Assembly: GCF_004340875.1 (NCBI RefSeq)
Contig: NZ_SLXQ01000011.1
Coordinates: forward strand, 1-64,000
Direction of reading: 5' to 3'
Length of the DNA stretch: 64,000 nt
Source of the DNA: Tamaricihabitans halophyticus
GTDB taxonomy: Bacteria > Actinomycetota > Actinomycetes > Mycobacteriales > Pseudonocardiaceae
In this document: in pieces, positions 17,425-25,819 of the stretch
Numbering within the stretch: position 1 is the stretch's first letter
Layout: each line of letters begins with the position of its first letter
Translations under genes and position numbers: made by a program
Notes under the pieces: model-generated
What the model saw: the letters and a program-made list of their open reading frames with translations, nothing else
Databases searched by the model: none
What the model was told of the DNA's origin: nothing

Positions 17425-18039
17425 TTACTTGTCGAAACTGTCCACTACCGCTTCGGCTACCGCGCGCATGGTGGTGCGGCGGTCCATCGCGGTGCGCTGG
17501 ATCCACCGGAACGCTTCGGGCTCGGTCAGCTGCTGATTGCTCATCAGCAGGCCTTTGGCACGCTCGACCGCCTTACGGGTGGCCAGCTGCTCCTGCAGGC
17601 CAGCGACTTCCTTCTCGAGTGCCTGTGCCTCGGTGAACCGGCTCACCGCGACCTCGACTGCGGGCACCAGGTCGTGCTTCGCGAATGGTTTGACGAGATA
17701 GGCCATGGCGCCAGCGTCACGAGCGCGTTCCACCAGTTCCCGCTGGCTGAACGCGGTCAGGATGACGACCGGGGCGATCCGCTCGCCAGCAATGGCGGAG
17801 GCAGCCTCGATGCCGTCCAGCTTGGGCATCTTGATGTCGAGAATGACCAGGTCGGGGTTGAGTTCGGTGGCGAGCTGGACGGCCTGCTCGCCGTCGCCGG
17901 CCTCCCCGACCACCTCATAGCCTTCTTCACGCAGCATCTCGACCAAGTCGAGCCGGATCAACGCCTCGTCCTCGGCGACGAGCACCCGCTTTCCAGCCGT
18001 GGTTGCTTCGAGCGCGGCCTCGGTAGCCTGTTCGGTCAC
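17425..18039 (-). CDS. pdtaR: ANTAR-domain response regulator (PdtaR-like transcription antiterminator)
   Basis: A 204-residue protein with a receiver domain (about 17-135) and a C-terminal RNA-binding ANTAR domain (about 140-200). Receiver residues are visible: Glu23/Asp24, phospho-acceptor Asp68 in VILDIKMP, and the VKPF lysine. The ANTAR part shows VERAKGLLM and AFRWIQRTAMDRR. It is the orthologue-type of mycobacterial PdtaR, which binds structured RNAs after phosphorylation by PdtaS. I chose the GTG at 18039, preceded by GGAGG; the frame runs open to 18576, but through the tRNA antisense strand and an integrase relic. Confidence 0.95.
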   Translation of the reverse strand: MTEQATEAALEATTAGKRVLVAEDEALIRLDLVEMLREEGYEVVGEAGDGEQAVQLATELNPDLVILDIKMPKLDGIEAASAIAGERIAPVVILTAFSQRELVERARDAGAMAYLVKPFAKHDLVPAVEVAVSRFTEAQALEKEVAGLQEQLATRKAVERAKGLLMSNQQLTEPEAFRWIQRTAMDRRTTMRAVAEAVVDSFDK

Positions 18040-18227
18040 CGGGCTCCTCCTGCCAGATGTCGTATTCGGATGGGTGTTCCAGGCAGCGATCAGCTGGAAA
18101 CCGCAGCTTACCTGCCCTGGTGGAATCGATGCAGGTGGCGCGCCAGTAGTGTGGCGAGGGTCCCGATCAGTGGCGAAATCGGCATCGCGTACAGTGACGC
18201 CGTGCGATCGCGAGTGACGCGATAGCT

Positions 18228-18301
18228 GCCCCCGTAGCCCAACCGGCAGAGGCAACGGATTCAAAACCCGTCCAGTGTGCGTTCGAATCGCACCGGGGGC
18301 A
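18228..18301 (+). tRNA. tRNA with anticodon CAA (tRNA-Leu-like)
   Basis: A complete cloverleaf of 74 bases. The acceptor stem GCCCCCG/CGGGGGC is perfect (18228-18234 with 18294-18300), with discriminator A. The D-stem has 3 bp. The anticodon stem is 18255-18259/18267-18271 with an A-C mismatch next to the loop, and the anticodon CAA is at 18262-18264. The variable loop has only five bases, and the T-arm GTGCG-TTCGAAT-CGCAC is perfect. CCA is not encoded. CAA would read UUG (Leu), but bacterial tRNA-Leu normally has a long variable arm, so amino-acid identity is less certain than the gene itself. Confidence 0.93.
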
Positions 18302-18444
18302 CTCGCATCGACCTGGTCCAATCGTCCCCTCGCCAGCGAAAACGCAGCGAAGGACCGATTGGCAGGAGTGCCGCTGTGTGCCGCCGCCACTCGACTTATG
18401 CCAGTAGTTGTTCTCTGTTCATTCCCACGGCATGGCTGCGAGTT

Positions 18445-18606
18445 GAGCGCCTGCTCGATGCGGTGACGGGCGCTGTCCTCTTGCCCAGCAAGAACCTTGG
18501 CGTATACCTGGTGCTGCGCGGCAACCGAGTGCCCTGCCCATTCCCGCACCGTGTCGCCCCCCAGCCATGTAGACACGCAGACATGCCGAACGGATATGGT
18601 CGAATC
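18445..18606 (-). pseudogene. C-terminal remnant of a tyrosine recombinase (integrase)
   Basis: After an in-frame stop at 18607-18609 the minus strand encodes RHVCVSTWLGG, then EWAGHS, VYAKVLAGQED and RIEQAL. This matches the end of actinobacterial phage/ICE integrases, which read LRHxCVSTWL...EWAGHS...VYAKCLDGQE. It includes the box II Arg-His and the catalytic Tyr of VYAK. Everything upstream of box II is missing, so the gene is dead. It lies about 140 bases from the 3' end of the tRNA, where integrases of tRNA-targeting elements normally sit. Confidence 0.75.
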
Positions 18607-18927
18607 TCACTCCATTACCAGCACGACTCCGTTCTTCTTCACGAGTATGCCCAACTCGTGATCGGCAACGACGGCTCCGGGGACAGCTTGGGCGAAGGTG
18701 GAGGCGTTACAGCGGTCTAGTTGCAAACGCTCCAGGCCGCCAGAAAGTCCCCGCAATAGCTCCACCACCCGTGTCCACAGGGAATCCTGCCAAGAAGAGC
18801 GTTCCGTAAGGCAAGAATCAGTACGTTTCGCGATGAGATCCCCCACGATAGTGGCGACTACATTGTGCATCTGATCCTCGCGGTGCAGTCCTTGGAGAAG
18901 AGGAGACTTGCGCTGGTATGGCGTCAT
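18607..18927 (-). CDS. Hypothetical protein in the integrated-element relic
   Basis: A 106-residue open frame with an ATG at 18927 and a weak CTGGA upstream. The product is not recognised. It has a mixed hydrophobic/charged composition and ends GILVKKNGVVLVME. The region looks AT-richer than its neighbours and lies between the integrase remnant and another orphan frame, so this may be the rest of a degraded cargo gene rather than an expressed protein. Confidence 0.3.
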   Translation of the reverse strand: MTPYQRKSPLLQGLHREDQMHNVVATIVGDLIAKRTDSCLTERSSWQDSLWTRVVELLRGLSGGLERLQLDRCNASTFAQAVPGAVVADHELGILVKKNGVVLVME

Positions 18928-18991
18928 TATTTCCAGGACGTCTTGGTAGGACGCAGTAAAAGTAGCCAGACGCCAGAACTTCTCATCTGAC

Positions 18992-19282
18992 TCACGGAGC
19001 GACGTACGCGGGGTTTGTCGAAGAAAGGCGGTTGACTGTCCATCCGCCTAGAGCGCTCAACGCCGCCTCGACAACGTCGGAGTGTTTAGCGCTCACCTGG
19101 AACGAGTCGTTTTCCCGGACTGTCCGCCACGTCTCGTTTGGTTCGGCGGTCAGAAACGAGAACTCGGTTTCACCATGAGCGAACCAGTCATCAATCGCGC
19201 AAACCATATGCCTGCGGCGAAGGGGGTCAGAAGCTAGGTCGATTATATCCGGGACATAAGCGGGGAGAGCGCCTGAGCCCAT
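18992..19282 (-). CDS. Hypothetical protein in the integrated-element relic
   Basis: A 96-residue open frame (ATG at 19282) of unknown function. The stretch AIDDWFAHGETEFSFLTAE looks like a folded-protein segment, so it may be the end of a longer gene. An overlapping upstream frame ends GALFVLGEHGAFGNWGDEW close by, which suggests a frameshifted larger protein running from about 19370 to 18992. I could not assign a family. No gene is supported in 19283-19512. Confidence 0.35.
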   Translation of the reverse strand: MGSGALPAYVPDIIDLASDPLRRRHMVCAIDDWFAHGETEFSFLTAEPNETWRTVRENDSFQVSAKHSDVVEAALSALGGWTVNRLSSTNPAYVAP

Positions 19283-19512
19283 TCGTCGCCCCAGTTCCCG
19301 AAAGCGCCATGCTCACCCAGTACGAACAGCGCCCCTGCCGGGGCAGGTGAGCCGCCGAGTAGCGGCTCTCGGCGTTGCAAGCTCGGTGTCGAACGTTCGA
19401 GCGGGTACATGCCCTGGATCGCGTTCATGGGAGGCAATGCTATGCCTCGAGATCCGGGAGCCCTCACGAAACGTACGACGTTGGCGACACCGCGGAGGTT
19501 CCGTACGGGCCG

Positions 19513-19722
19513 CTACATCGGAGGGCAACCCGGCCGAGGTGCCTGCTCATCACCCGCCATGGGAATGCTCATGGCTTCGCCAGCAAGCTGAAGCAGGATG
19601 TCCCGTTCGGTGCGCAGCAACACGTTCTCGGCACGAAGCCACACCAGTTCGGCATGCTCGTCACCATCGAACCGGTCGGCCAACCGCTCCGTTTCGCACG
19701 GAACACGGTGGTCGTCAGTCAT
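19513..19722 (-). CDS. Small leucine-zipper protein resembling IS3-type OrfA tails
   Basis: A 69-residue frame whose ATG follows a well-placed GGAGG (19729-19733). Its centre, ELVWLRAENVLLRTERDILL, has the pattern (L-x2-E-N-x2-L-R-x-E-R-D-I-L) seen in the C-terminal zipper of IS3-family OrfA transposase subunits. No helix-turn-helix and no OrfB follow, so it is either an IS fragment or a free-standing coiled-coil protein. It belongs to the relic region between the tRNA and the PucR-type gene. Confidence 0.45.
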   Translation of the reverse strand: MTDDHRVPCETERLADRFDGDEHAELVWLRAENVLLRTERDILLQLAGEAMSIPMAGDEQAPRPGCPPM

Positions 19723-19932
19723 CCCCAACCTCCAGCTACGGACAGTCGTCCACCACCGAGGATGGCGGTGCCGGCGACCGTGCGGCTTGTCGCGGCCGGA
19801 CAATGCACACCGTCGCCTTTTGTGCGATCCGACCTAGCCGGGCGCCGAGCCCGTAACCGAGTAGGTAACAATCGTCTGACTGGTACGGCCGCGTCAGGTG
19901 GGCCAATGGCTGGGGCAACGAGGTAAGGCGCA

Positions 19933-21450
19933 ATGGTCAAACTAGACCGATTGATCAACATTCTCGGCGGCTACGGCGCTCGGCTGATCGGTGCCGCTTC
20001 GGCACGCGATATTGAAGTACGCAGCGTGTCCATGCACGATCCCACCGCACCGGCGCCGGCTATCGCCGACGCTTTCCTCGCGGTCGGCGTATCCGAGCTG
20101 TCTCATGCGGTTGCACTGGCCGCGCGGGCGCAGTCTGTCGTAGTACTTGTTCGGGACCATGCCGACATACCGGTCAGCGCGGCACCAGAAGGTATCGCGC
20201 TCCTGCTTATCGAACCGGGTGTGTCCTGGAGCCACATCGCCGAAGTCGTTTACGGACTGGTCTTCGAAGGTCGGGAGACGGAGGCCGGTCGTGGGCCGAG
20301 CGACCTGTTCGCGCTGGCGGACACGGTTGCCGCCGCGCTCGGCGCACCAGTGACCATTGAGGACGCCCGGTCACGGGTACTGGCATACTCCGGTCTACAG
20401 CACGAAACTGACACCGCGCGGCAGGACACCATCCTTGGTCGACGGGTACCTGAGCCGGTACGTGAACTGTTCGAACAGCGCGGTGTATTCGCTCATCTCG
20501 CCACGTCGGACACGCCACTGTTCGTGGCACCGTCACCGGAAAACGGCCTGCGTGGGCGGATGGCGGTCGCCGTCCGGGCAGGCAGGGAACTACTGGGTTC
20601 GCTCTGGATCACCTGTGATGCGCCACTGTCCGAAGCACGCGCCAGAGTCTTGACGGAAAGCGCGGATACCGTAGCCCTGCACCTGCTTCGTTCCCGCGTC
20701 AGCGCCGATCTCGAGCGTCAGGTCGAGTCCGAACTGGTCATCCAGCTACTCGAGGGCACTCCCGACGTGACCGCGGTGTTCGGCAAGCTTGGCCTGCCGC
20801 CTGGCGAATGCCGGGTCATCGCGCTGCAGGCACACGCCCACGGTGAGCAACACGCCGCGATCCTGCTGGCCTACGAGCGGGCAACGACCGGCTTCGGCTG
20901 GTCCCGACCAGGCAGGAGCACGTTGTTCGGCAACACCGTGTACACGGTGCTACCCACGTCGGGTAATCCCGAGCCGGCACAGGAATGGTTACGCGAGATC
21001 ATCGCCAGCCTTCCCGACCACGTGGTCGTCGCCGCTGGCGTTGGCGGTCCCGCGACGCTCACGCAGTTGCCCAACAGTCGTCAGGAGGCAGACGAGTGCC
21101 TCGCCCTACACGCCACCGATCACCGGCAACCGCCGCGCAGCTACGACGAATCGTGGGACGAGATTCTGCTGCAACGACTGCGCACCGCCGCGACGGCGGG
21201 GCGCATCCCCACTCGTAGCCCACTGGCGGAGCTCAGCCGTTACGACCAAACAGGCAACACCCGATACCTGACCACCTTGCGAGCTTGGCTCGAAACCCAG
21301 GGGGATCTGGTGGCTACCGCCGCACGATTGCGGGTACACCCGAACACGGTGCGCTACCGGATGCGCAAAATGCACGAGATCACCGATTTGCGGCTGGACG
21401 ATCCCCGCAAACGGCTAGCCATGCTCATTACGCTCGCCATCGACGTCTAG
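19933..21450 (+). CDS. PucR/CdaR-type transcriptional regulator
   Basis: A 505-residue regulator. The N-terminal part (about 1-110) resembles the PucR purine-catabolism domain; a GAF-like middle follows (about 120-255). The C-terminus holds the CdaR helix-turn-helix (about 457-505) with the signature RVHPNTVRYRMRKM. It is convergent with a DadA-like oxidase (7-base gap) and near a DUF1028 protein and an amidase, so control of nitrogen or amino-acid compound catabolism is plausible. AGGTAAGG (19921-19928) is a reasonable ribosome binding site. Confidence 0.9.
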   Translation: MVKLDRLINILGGYGARLIGAASARDIEVRSVSMHDPTAPAPAIADAFLAVGVSELSHAVALAARAQSVVVLVRDHADIPVSAAPEGIALLLIEPGVSWSHIAEVVYGLVFEGRETEAGRGPSDLFALADTVAAALGAPVTIEDARSRVLAYSGLQHETDTARQDTILGRRVPEPVRELFEQRGVFAHLATSDTPLFVAPSPENGLRGRMAVAVRAGRELLGSLWITCDAPLSEARARVLTESADTVALHLLRSRVSADLERQVESELVIQLLEGTPDVTAVFGKLGLPPGECRVIALQAHAHGEQHAAILLAYERATTGFGWSRPGRSTLFGNTVYTVLPTSGNPEPAQEWLREIIASLPDHVVVAAGVGGPATLTQLPNSRQEADECLALHATDHRQPPRSYDESWDEILLQRLRTAATAGRIPTRSPLAELSRYDQTGNTRYLTTLRAWLETQGDLVATAARLRVHPNTVRYRMRKMHEITDLRLDDPRKRLAMLITLAIDV

Positions 21451-21457
21451 CGTGTAC

Positions 21458-22717
21458 TCAACGCAGCGGATCAAATGGGCGCAGCGCTTCCGGCTGTTTT
21501 CCGGTGGTGATCTGTTCGGCCAGCAATCGCCCGGTGCTCGGGCCGAGGGTGAGGCCCCACATGCCGTGCCCGCCGGCCAGGAACACACCCGACGTGCTTG
21601 TTTCCCCGATGAGTGGCAGCCCGTCGGGGGTAACCGGCCGGGGGCCAACCCATTCATCGGTACGATCCGCCCAGGACACCCCGTCAAGTAGGGGGCGGGC
21701 CGATTCGATGATCGCCTCGATCCGTTTACGGTCGAGGCCAGCGTCCGGAGCACGAAACTCCATCGTGCCGGCGACCCGCAGGGCTCCCTGGTATGGGGTG
21801 CAGGCAACCCGCACCGCGGGTAGGTAGATCGGCCCTGGCACGGGTTCGGCCGTGGGGACGGTGAAGGAGTAGCCACGACCAGCGTGAACCGGTACTCGGA
21901 CGCCCCGGGGTTTCGCGAACTGGCTGACCCAGGAGCCGGTGGCTAGCACCGCGACGTCAGCGCCGACCGTTCGACCAGCGTCAGCCTGCACGGTGACGCC
22001 ACGCCACTCGCGAAAGAATCGACGAACCGTAAAGTTCCGGTGGATCGTGCCGCCACGTGCCACCACCGAGTCGGCCAGTGCATGCACAAACGCACCGGGA
22101 TCGATGTAGCGCTGCCCGTCCAGCCGGATACCAACCTCGGCCCGCTCGGACACCTGAGGCAGCGCGCTTCGCAGCTCGGTCCCGTCCAGCACGGTGAAGT
22201 CGATGCGTTGGCCGGCCCGGCGAATCATCTGGAACTCGCGAAACAGGTCCTGGATCTGCTCGCGGCGCTCCACGACCGCGGTAATCGGCGCCTCCTGGAC
22301 TTGCGCGCGGACCCCGTTGTGCACGAGCACGTCGAACGCTTCCAGGCATTCCGCGTTCATTGGCAGATATGCCTGCATGCCCGTGCGCCACTTGGCCAGC
22401 GTGCAGTGCCGCGCGAACCGCGCGAGAAACGACCACAGCCGAGGGTCCGGTTTGACCGGGATGTACAACGGCGCCCGCCGATCCAGCAGGGACTGTATGC
22501 CGTAGCGCAGCACGCTCGGTTCCGGTAAGGGCACGGTCAAGCCCGGCGACAGCCAACCGGCGTTCCCCCAGGAAGCGCCGGAGGCCACCTCAGCACGGTC
22601 AACGACCGTCACATCCACGCCGCGTTCCTGGAGGAACCACGCCGTGGACAGACCGACAATTCCGGCACCAATGACCACCGCCGTGCGCGGATGTGCACTG
22701 GCCGCGCCTGCAACCAT
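21458..22717 (-). CDS. FAD-dependent amino acid oxidoreductase (DadA-like)
   Basis: A 419-residue DAO-family flavoprotein. The dinucleotide-binding motif VVIGAGIVGLSTAW lies at 14-27, followed by VDRAEVASGASWGNAGWLSPG, the pattern of D-amino acid dehydrogenases. The C-terminal FAD contact GGHGMWGLTLGPSTG is present. The likely reaction is oxidative deamination of a D-amino or secondary amino acid; the exact substrate is unclear. The neighbouring DUF1028 gene upstream on the same strand could be co-transcribed. Confidence 0.85.
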   Translation of the reverse strand: MVAGAASAHPRTAVVIGAGIVGLSTAWFLQERGVDVTVVDRAEVASGASWGNAGWLSPGLTVPLPEPSVLRYGIQSLLDRRAPLYIPVKPDPRLWSFLARFARHCTLAKWRTGMQAYLPMNAECLEAFDVLVHNGVRAQVQEAPITAVVERREQIQDLFREFQMIRRAGQRIDFTVLDGTELRSALPQVSERAEVGIRLDGQRYIDPGAFVHALADSVVARGGTIHRNFTVRRFFREWRGVTVQADAGRTVGADVAVLATGSWVSQFAKPRGVRVPVHAGRGYSFTVPTAEPVPGPIYLPAVRVACTPYQGALRVAGTMEFRAPDAGLDRKRIEAIIESARPLLDGVSWADRTDEWVGPRPVTPDGLPLIGETSTSGVFLAGGHGMWGLTLGPSTGRLLAEQITTGKQPEALRPFDPLR

Positions 22718-22780
22718 CTCATCTCCCGTAGTTCGTCTCGGCTACTTTCGAGACTCACCCAGGAGGCGTTCACGGGAGAT

Positions 22781-22851
22781 GTTCGGTTTTGACAAACCAG
22801 GACCGCCCGCTTGGCGAAACCGAACAGTCCGGCACCGTTCCGTGTTCGGTT
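22781..22851. promoter_or_regulatory. Three copies of GTTCGGTT upstream of the DadA-like gene
   Basis: GTTCGGTTT at 22781-22789 is inverted as AAACCGAAC at 22817-22825 (27-base loop) and repeated directly as GTTCGGTT at 22844-22851. The cluster lies between the DUF1028 stop and the start of the DadA-like gene. It could be a regulator binding array or, through the inverted pair, a terminator for the DUF1028 gene. Confidence 0.45.
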
Positions 22852-22863
22852 CGGCGTGCTTCG

Positions 22864-23562
22864 TCAGGCTTTCCCGTCCCGTCGCAGGAGTTGTTCGAAG
22901 CTGCCAGCCGGGTTGTCCCGGGTGGGCAGCGCGGCGACGAAGGGAAGTAGCTCGTCTTTCGCCACTTCGTAGACCCGTCGTAGCTCCCGGATCGGCTCCT
23001 GATGGTGATCCACGCGCAAGTCGAGGTATGGATATGCCCGACCGTCGTGCACGTAGAGGGCAGCGCTGTCGTCGCCCCGCCGGTCTCCCCCGGCAGCATG
23101 CCCGGCTTCGAGTGCGGACAGCAGCCGTTCGGCAAGTGGCTTGTCGTCGGTCTCGACGAATTGGGCTTCCATCGCCAGGACGGTTTCCTTACCGACCAGC
23201 ATGTTGCCCGCCACCGCGTAACCATCGCCAAGCAGATGCCCGCTCCATGGATGGATCTGCTCTCCGCTGTGCCCGGCGGTGCGCCCGTTCCGGTCCACCA
23301 TGACCAGTTGGCGCTCGTCGGCGGCTGGGTCGTCCGCCAACAGTCGGGACAGCACGTGACTCGCGGGCTCGTGTACGACCAGTTGTAACCCGTCAACACC
23401 CAGCAATGGGTTGATCAGCGCCTGCGTCGCGATCGCGCCCGCGCGGGCGTTCGCGTATACGGATAGGCTGCCGATCGCTGGCATTCCCGAGCTGATCGCC
23501 ACACCGCAAACGCCCTCGGTCACGTCGTAGGCGACGATCGAGTAGGTGTTCGCGTGACGCAT
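22864..23562 (-). CDS. DUF1028-family protein (Ntn-hydrolase-like)
   Basis: A 232-residue protein that begins MRHANTYSIVAYD and continues GVCGVAISSGMPAIGS and GAIATQALINPLLG, the conserved start of DUF1028 proteins. Family members have an Ntn-hydrolase-like fold and often sit with amino-acid or peptide catabolism genes; the function is not established. The ATG at 23562 follows CTGGAGG; an in-frame start 45 bases upstream is less likely. The neighbouring oxidase and amidase support a role in degrading amide or amino compounds. Confidence 0.85.
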   Translation of the reverse strand: MRHANTYSIVAYDVTEGVCGVAISSGMPAIGSLSVYANARAGAIATQALINPLLGVDGLQLVVHEPASHVLSRLLADDPAADERQLVMVDRNGRTAGHSGEQIHPWSGHLLGDGYAVAGNMLVGKETVLAMEAQFVETDDKPLAERLLSALEAGHAAGGDRRGDDSAALYVHDGRAYPYLDLRVDHHQEPIRELRRVYEVAKDELLPFVAALPTRDNPAGSFEQLLRRDGKA

Positions 23563-23673
23563 CGGTCCTCCAGATCCCAAGATGGTGGTGGCGATCGGGA
23601 CTCGCACCCGTAGCCGGATCGGCGGCCTCGATTATTCTGCCTCGCGAACACGGCTCGGCCGGAGGGATGCGGG

Positions 23674-25140
23674 ATGGATTTCGAGGAGTACCGCGGTTAC
23701 GACGCGACCGGGCTCGCGGAACTGGTCGCGACCAAGCAAGTGAAACCGGCCGAGTTGCTCGCCTTGGCCCGCGAGCGCGCCGCGCAGGTGAACCCGAAGA
23801 TCAATGCGATCATCGGAGACGTCCCCTGCTCGGCGGAACAGACCCGAACCGGCCCCCTTGCGGGTGTTCCGTTCCTCATCAAGGACTTTGGGATGGACTA
23901 TGCGGGCTTGCCATCCTCGCAGGGTTCCCGGTCGCTGCGGTCGCGGCCAGCTCCCGAACACGCCACGATCGTACGTCGCTGGCTCGACGCGGGACTGCTG
24001 ATCTTCGGGAAGACCAACCTTCCCGAGTTCGGTGGCAAGCCGATCACCGAGCCGGATGTCTGGGGACCGGCCCGCAACCCTTGGAACCTGTCCCGCACAC
24101 CGGGTGGCTCGTCCGGCGGGTCCGCGGCCGCGGTCGCTGCCGGGATCGTTCCGGCGGCCGGCGCGAACGACGGCGGTGGATCGACGCGTATCCCCGCCGG
24201 CTGCTGTGGGCTCGTCGGCCTGAAACCCGGACGCGGCATCACGCCAATGGGTCCGGGTATCGGCGAGTTGATGCACGGCGCCGCCGTCCAAGGTGTCGTG
24301 ACGCGTTCGGTCCGCGACACCGCCGCGATGCTCGATGTGATCGCCGGCGGCGAGCCATGGGGGCCATTCCAACCGCAGGTCGTCGGGCCCTATGCCGCCG
24401 CCGTCGGGTTACCTCCTGGAACACTGCGGATCGGCGTCCGGGTGCCAACTGCCTTGACGCCAGAGCCAGATCCCGAGGCCTACGCCGCGGCGGAAACCGC
24501 GACGCGCGCGCTGACCGACCTCGGTCATCGGGTCGAGCCCCTGCCCGAGGCCCCGTTTGACGACGCCGCCCTCGCCAGGGAGTTCATGCTCGCCTGGTTC
24601 GTCTACATCAGCCACGCCGCCGCCGAAGCCAGGCGAATCAGCGGAGCAGGCAACGAGGGGTTCGAACGAGACACCCTGGTGATGGAGTCGCTGGGAAAGG
24701 CTACCGGTGCTCGCGAATACCTGGAGGCGGTACAACGCCGGCACGAGCATGCACGCCGACTCACGACCTACTTCGAAACCTACGACCTCCTGTTGACGCC
24801 AACACTGGCGACGAAGCCGCCAATGATCGGCGCCTTCGACCTGTCCCTCCCGCACCGGCTCATCACCGACGCGATGCTCAAAACACGTACCGCGGGTCTG
24901 CTCAAGCATGCCTCGACGGTCCAGCACAGGATCCACAGGAGCCTCAGCTGGGTCCCCTACACCCAACTGAGCAACATCACCGGACGGCCCGCGATCTCAC
25001 TGCCGTTGCACTGGACCGATGATGGCCTCCCCCTCGGCGTGCAGTTCGTCGCGCCGCTCGGCGGCGAACCGCTACTCATCAAACTCGCCGCGCAGCTCGA
25101 ACAAGCGGTCCCCTGGTTCAACCACGTAGCCCCGATCTGA
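23674..25140 (+). CDS. Amidase-signature-family amidohydrolase
   Basis: A 488-residue amidase-signature enzyme. The Ser-cisSer-Lys triad is visible as Lys70 (VPFLIKD), Ser146 in PGGSSGGS (143-150) and Ser170 in DGGGSTR. The sequence around the triad (CCGLVGLKPGRG) resembles 6-aminohexanoate-cyclic-dimer hydrolases and other broad amidases rather than GatA, and no gatB or gatC is near. It is divergent from the DUF1028 gene, with about 110 bases between the starts. Confidence 0.9.
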   Translation: MDFEEYRGYDATGLAELVATKQVKPAELLALARERAAQVNPKINAIIGDVPCSAEQTRTGPLAGVPFLIKDFGMDYAGLPSSQGSRSLRSRPAPEHATIVRRWLDAGLLIFGKTNLPEFGGKPITEPDVWGPARNPWNLSRTPGGSSGGSAAAVAAGIVPAAGANDGGGSTRIPAGCCGLVGLKPGRGITPMGPGIGELMHGAAVQGVVTRSVRDTAAMLDVIAGGEPWGPFQPQVVGPYAAAVGLPPGTLRIGVRVPTALTPEPDPEAYAAAETATRALTDLGHRVEPLPEAPFDDAALAREFMLAWFVYISHAAAEARRISGAGNEGFERDTLVMESLGKATGAREYLEAVQRRHEHARRLTTYFETYDLLLTPTLATKPPMIGAFDLSLPHRLITDAMLKTRTAGLLKHASTVQHRIHRSLSWVPYTQLSNITGRPAISLPLHWTDDGLPLGVQFVAPLGGEPLLIKLAAQLEQAVPWFNHVAPI

Positions 25141-25195
25141 ACGGCACCGTGCCGGGCGTATCGCGGCCGCACCTAGTGACCGCAAGATCCCAAAA

Positions 25196-25229
25196 GAACG
25201 CGGCCTTTGTAACGAACGCGGCCTTTGTA
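25196..25229. repeat. Tandem 18-base-period direct repeat upstream of the kinase gene
   Basis: GAACGCGGCCTTTGTA occurs at 25196-25211 and again at 25214-25229. The second copy ends 17 bases before the GTG of the next gene. It could be a promoter-proximal operator or a family of intergenic repeat. Confidence 0.7.
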
Positions 25230-25246
25230 CTGGCACTCTGGTCCCT

Positions 25247-25795
25247 GTGCTGGATTACGAACAGGTTGGGTCGCCGACAAGTTTGCTGATCATCATCAGA
25301 GGGCCGAGCGGGTCGGGGAAGTCGTCGGTGGCAAACGCGGTACGTCGGCGGCATGGGCGTGGGATGGCCATACTCAGCCAGGACGTGCTACGCAGAACGG
25401 TACTGTGGGAAAAGCGAGACCTTCCGGGCGGCCTGGCACCTAGGTTCATCACGCATTCCGCGGGATTCCTGCTCAACGCGGGCTGGCCGGTGATCATGGA
25501 AGGCATTCTCCGCGCGGGCAGCTACGGTCCAGCCCTTCGCGAGCTGTTGGCCGCACACCGTGGCCGGACTCTCGTCTACTTTCTCCAGGTCGAGCTGGCC
25601 GAGACATTCGCGCGCCACACCACAAGGCCCGAGGCCGATGAGTTCTCGGCCGCCGAAATGGAGTCATGGTTCGAGCCCGACGATCGACTGCGCCTTCCTG
25701 GCGAGGTCGTGCTCCCGCAGACTTCCAGCCTGCACGTTACGGTCGACCGGATCTGCCGCGACGCTAGACCCAGGTCCGATGTAGACTATCAATAG
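25247..25795 (+). CDS. P-loop kinase, AAA_33/zeta-like
   Basis: A 182-residue P-loop protein with Walker A GPSGSGKSS near residues 19-27, then ILSQDVLRRTVLWEK and EGILRAGSYG, typical of small ATP-dependent kinases of the AAA_33/chloramphenicol-phosphotransferase/zeta group. RHTTRPEADEF could be the lid. The phosphate acceptor is unknown. No antitoxin gene precedes it, so a toxin role is not supported. The GTG start is preceded by the tandem repeat at 25196-25229. Confidence 0.75.
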   Translation: MLDYEQVGSPTSLLIIIRGPSGSGKSSVANAVRRRHGRGMAILSQDVLRRTVLWEKRDLPGGLAPRFITHSAGFLLNAGWPVIMEGILRAGSYGPALRELLAAHRGRTLVYFLQVELAETFARHTTRPEADEFSAAEMESWFEPDDRLRLPGEVVLPQTSSLHVTVDRICRDARPRSDVDYQ

Positions 25796-25819
25796 CCGGC
25801 CGGCGATCGTCCCCGGCGG

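Noticed and set aside
17425-18576. A 383-residue extension of the ANTAR regulator
   Set aside because: The extra part reads through the antisense of the tRNA and an integrase remnant. A GTG with GGAGG at 18039 gives the normal length.
18302-19930. A duplicated tRNA end (att site)
   Set aside because: I found no second copy of the tRNA 3' end (for example GTTCGAATCGCACC) in the relic region by reading.
25247-25795. Zeta-type toxin of a toxin-antitoxin pair
   Set aside because: The P-loop kinase fold fits, but no small antitoxin gene lies upstream, so a toxin call is not supported.
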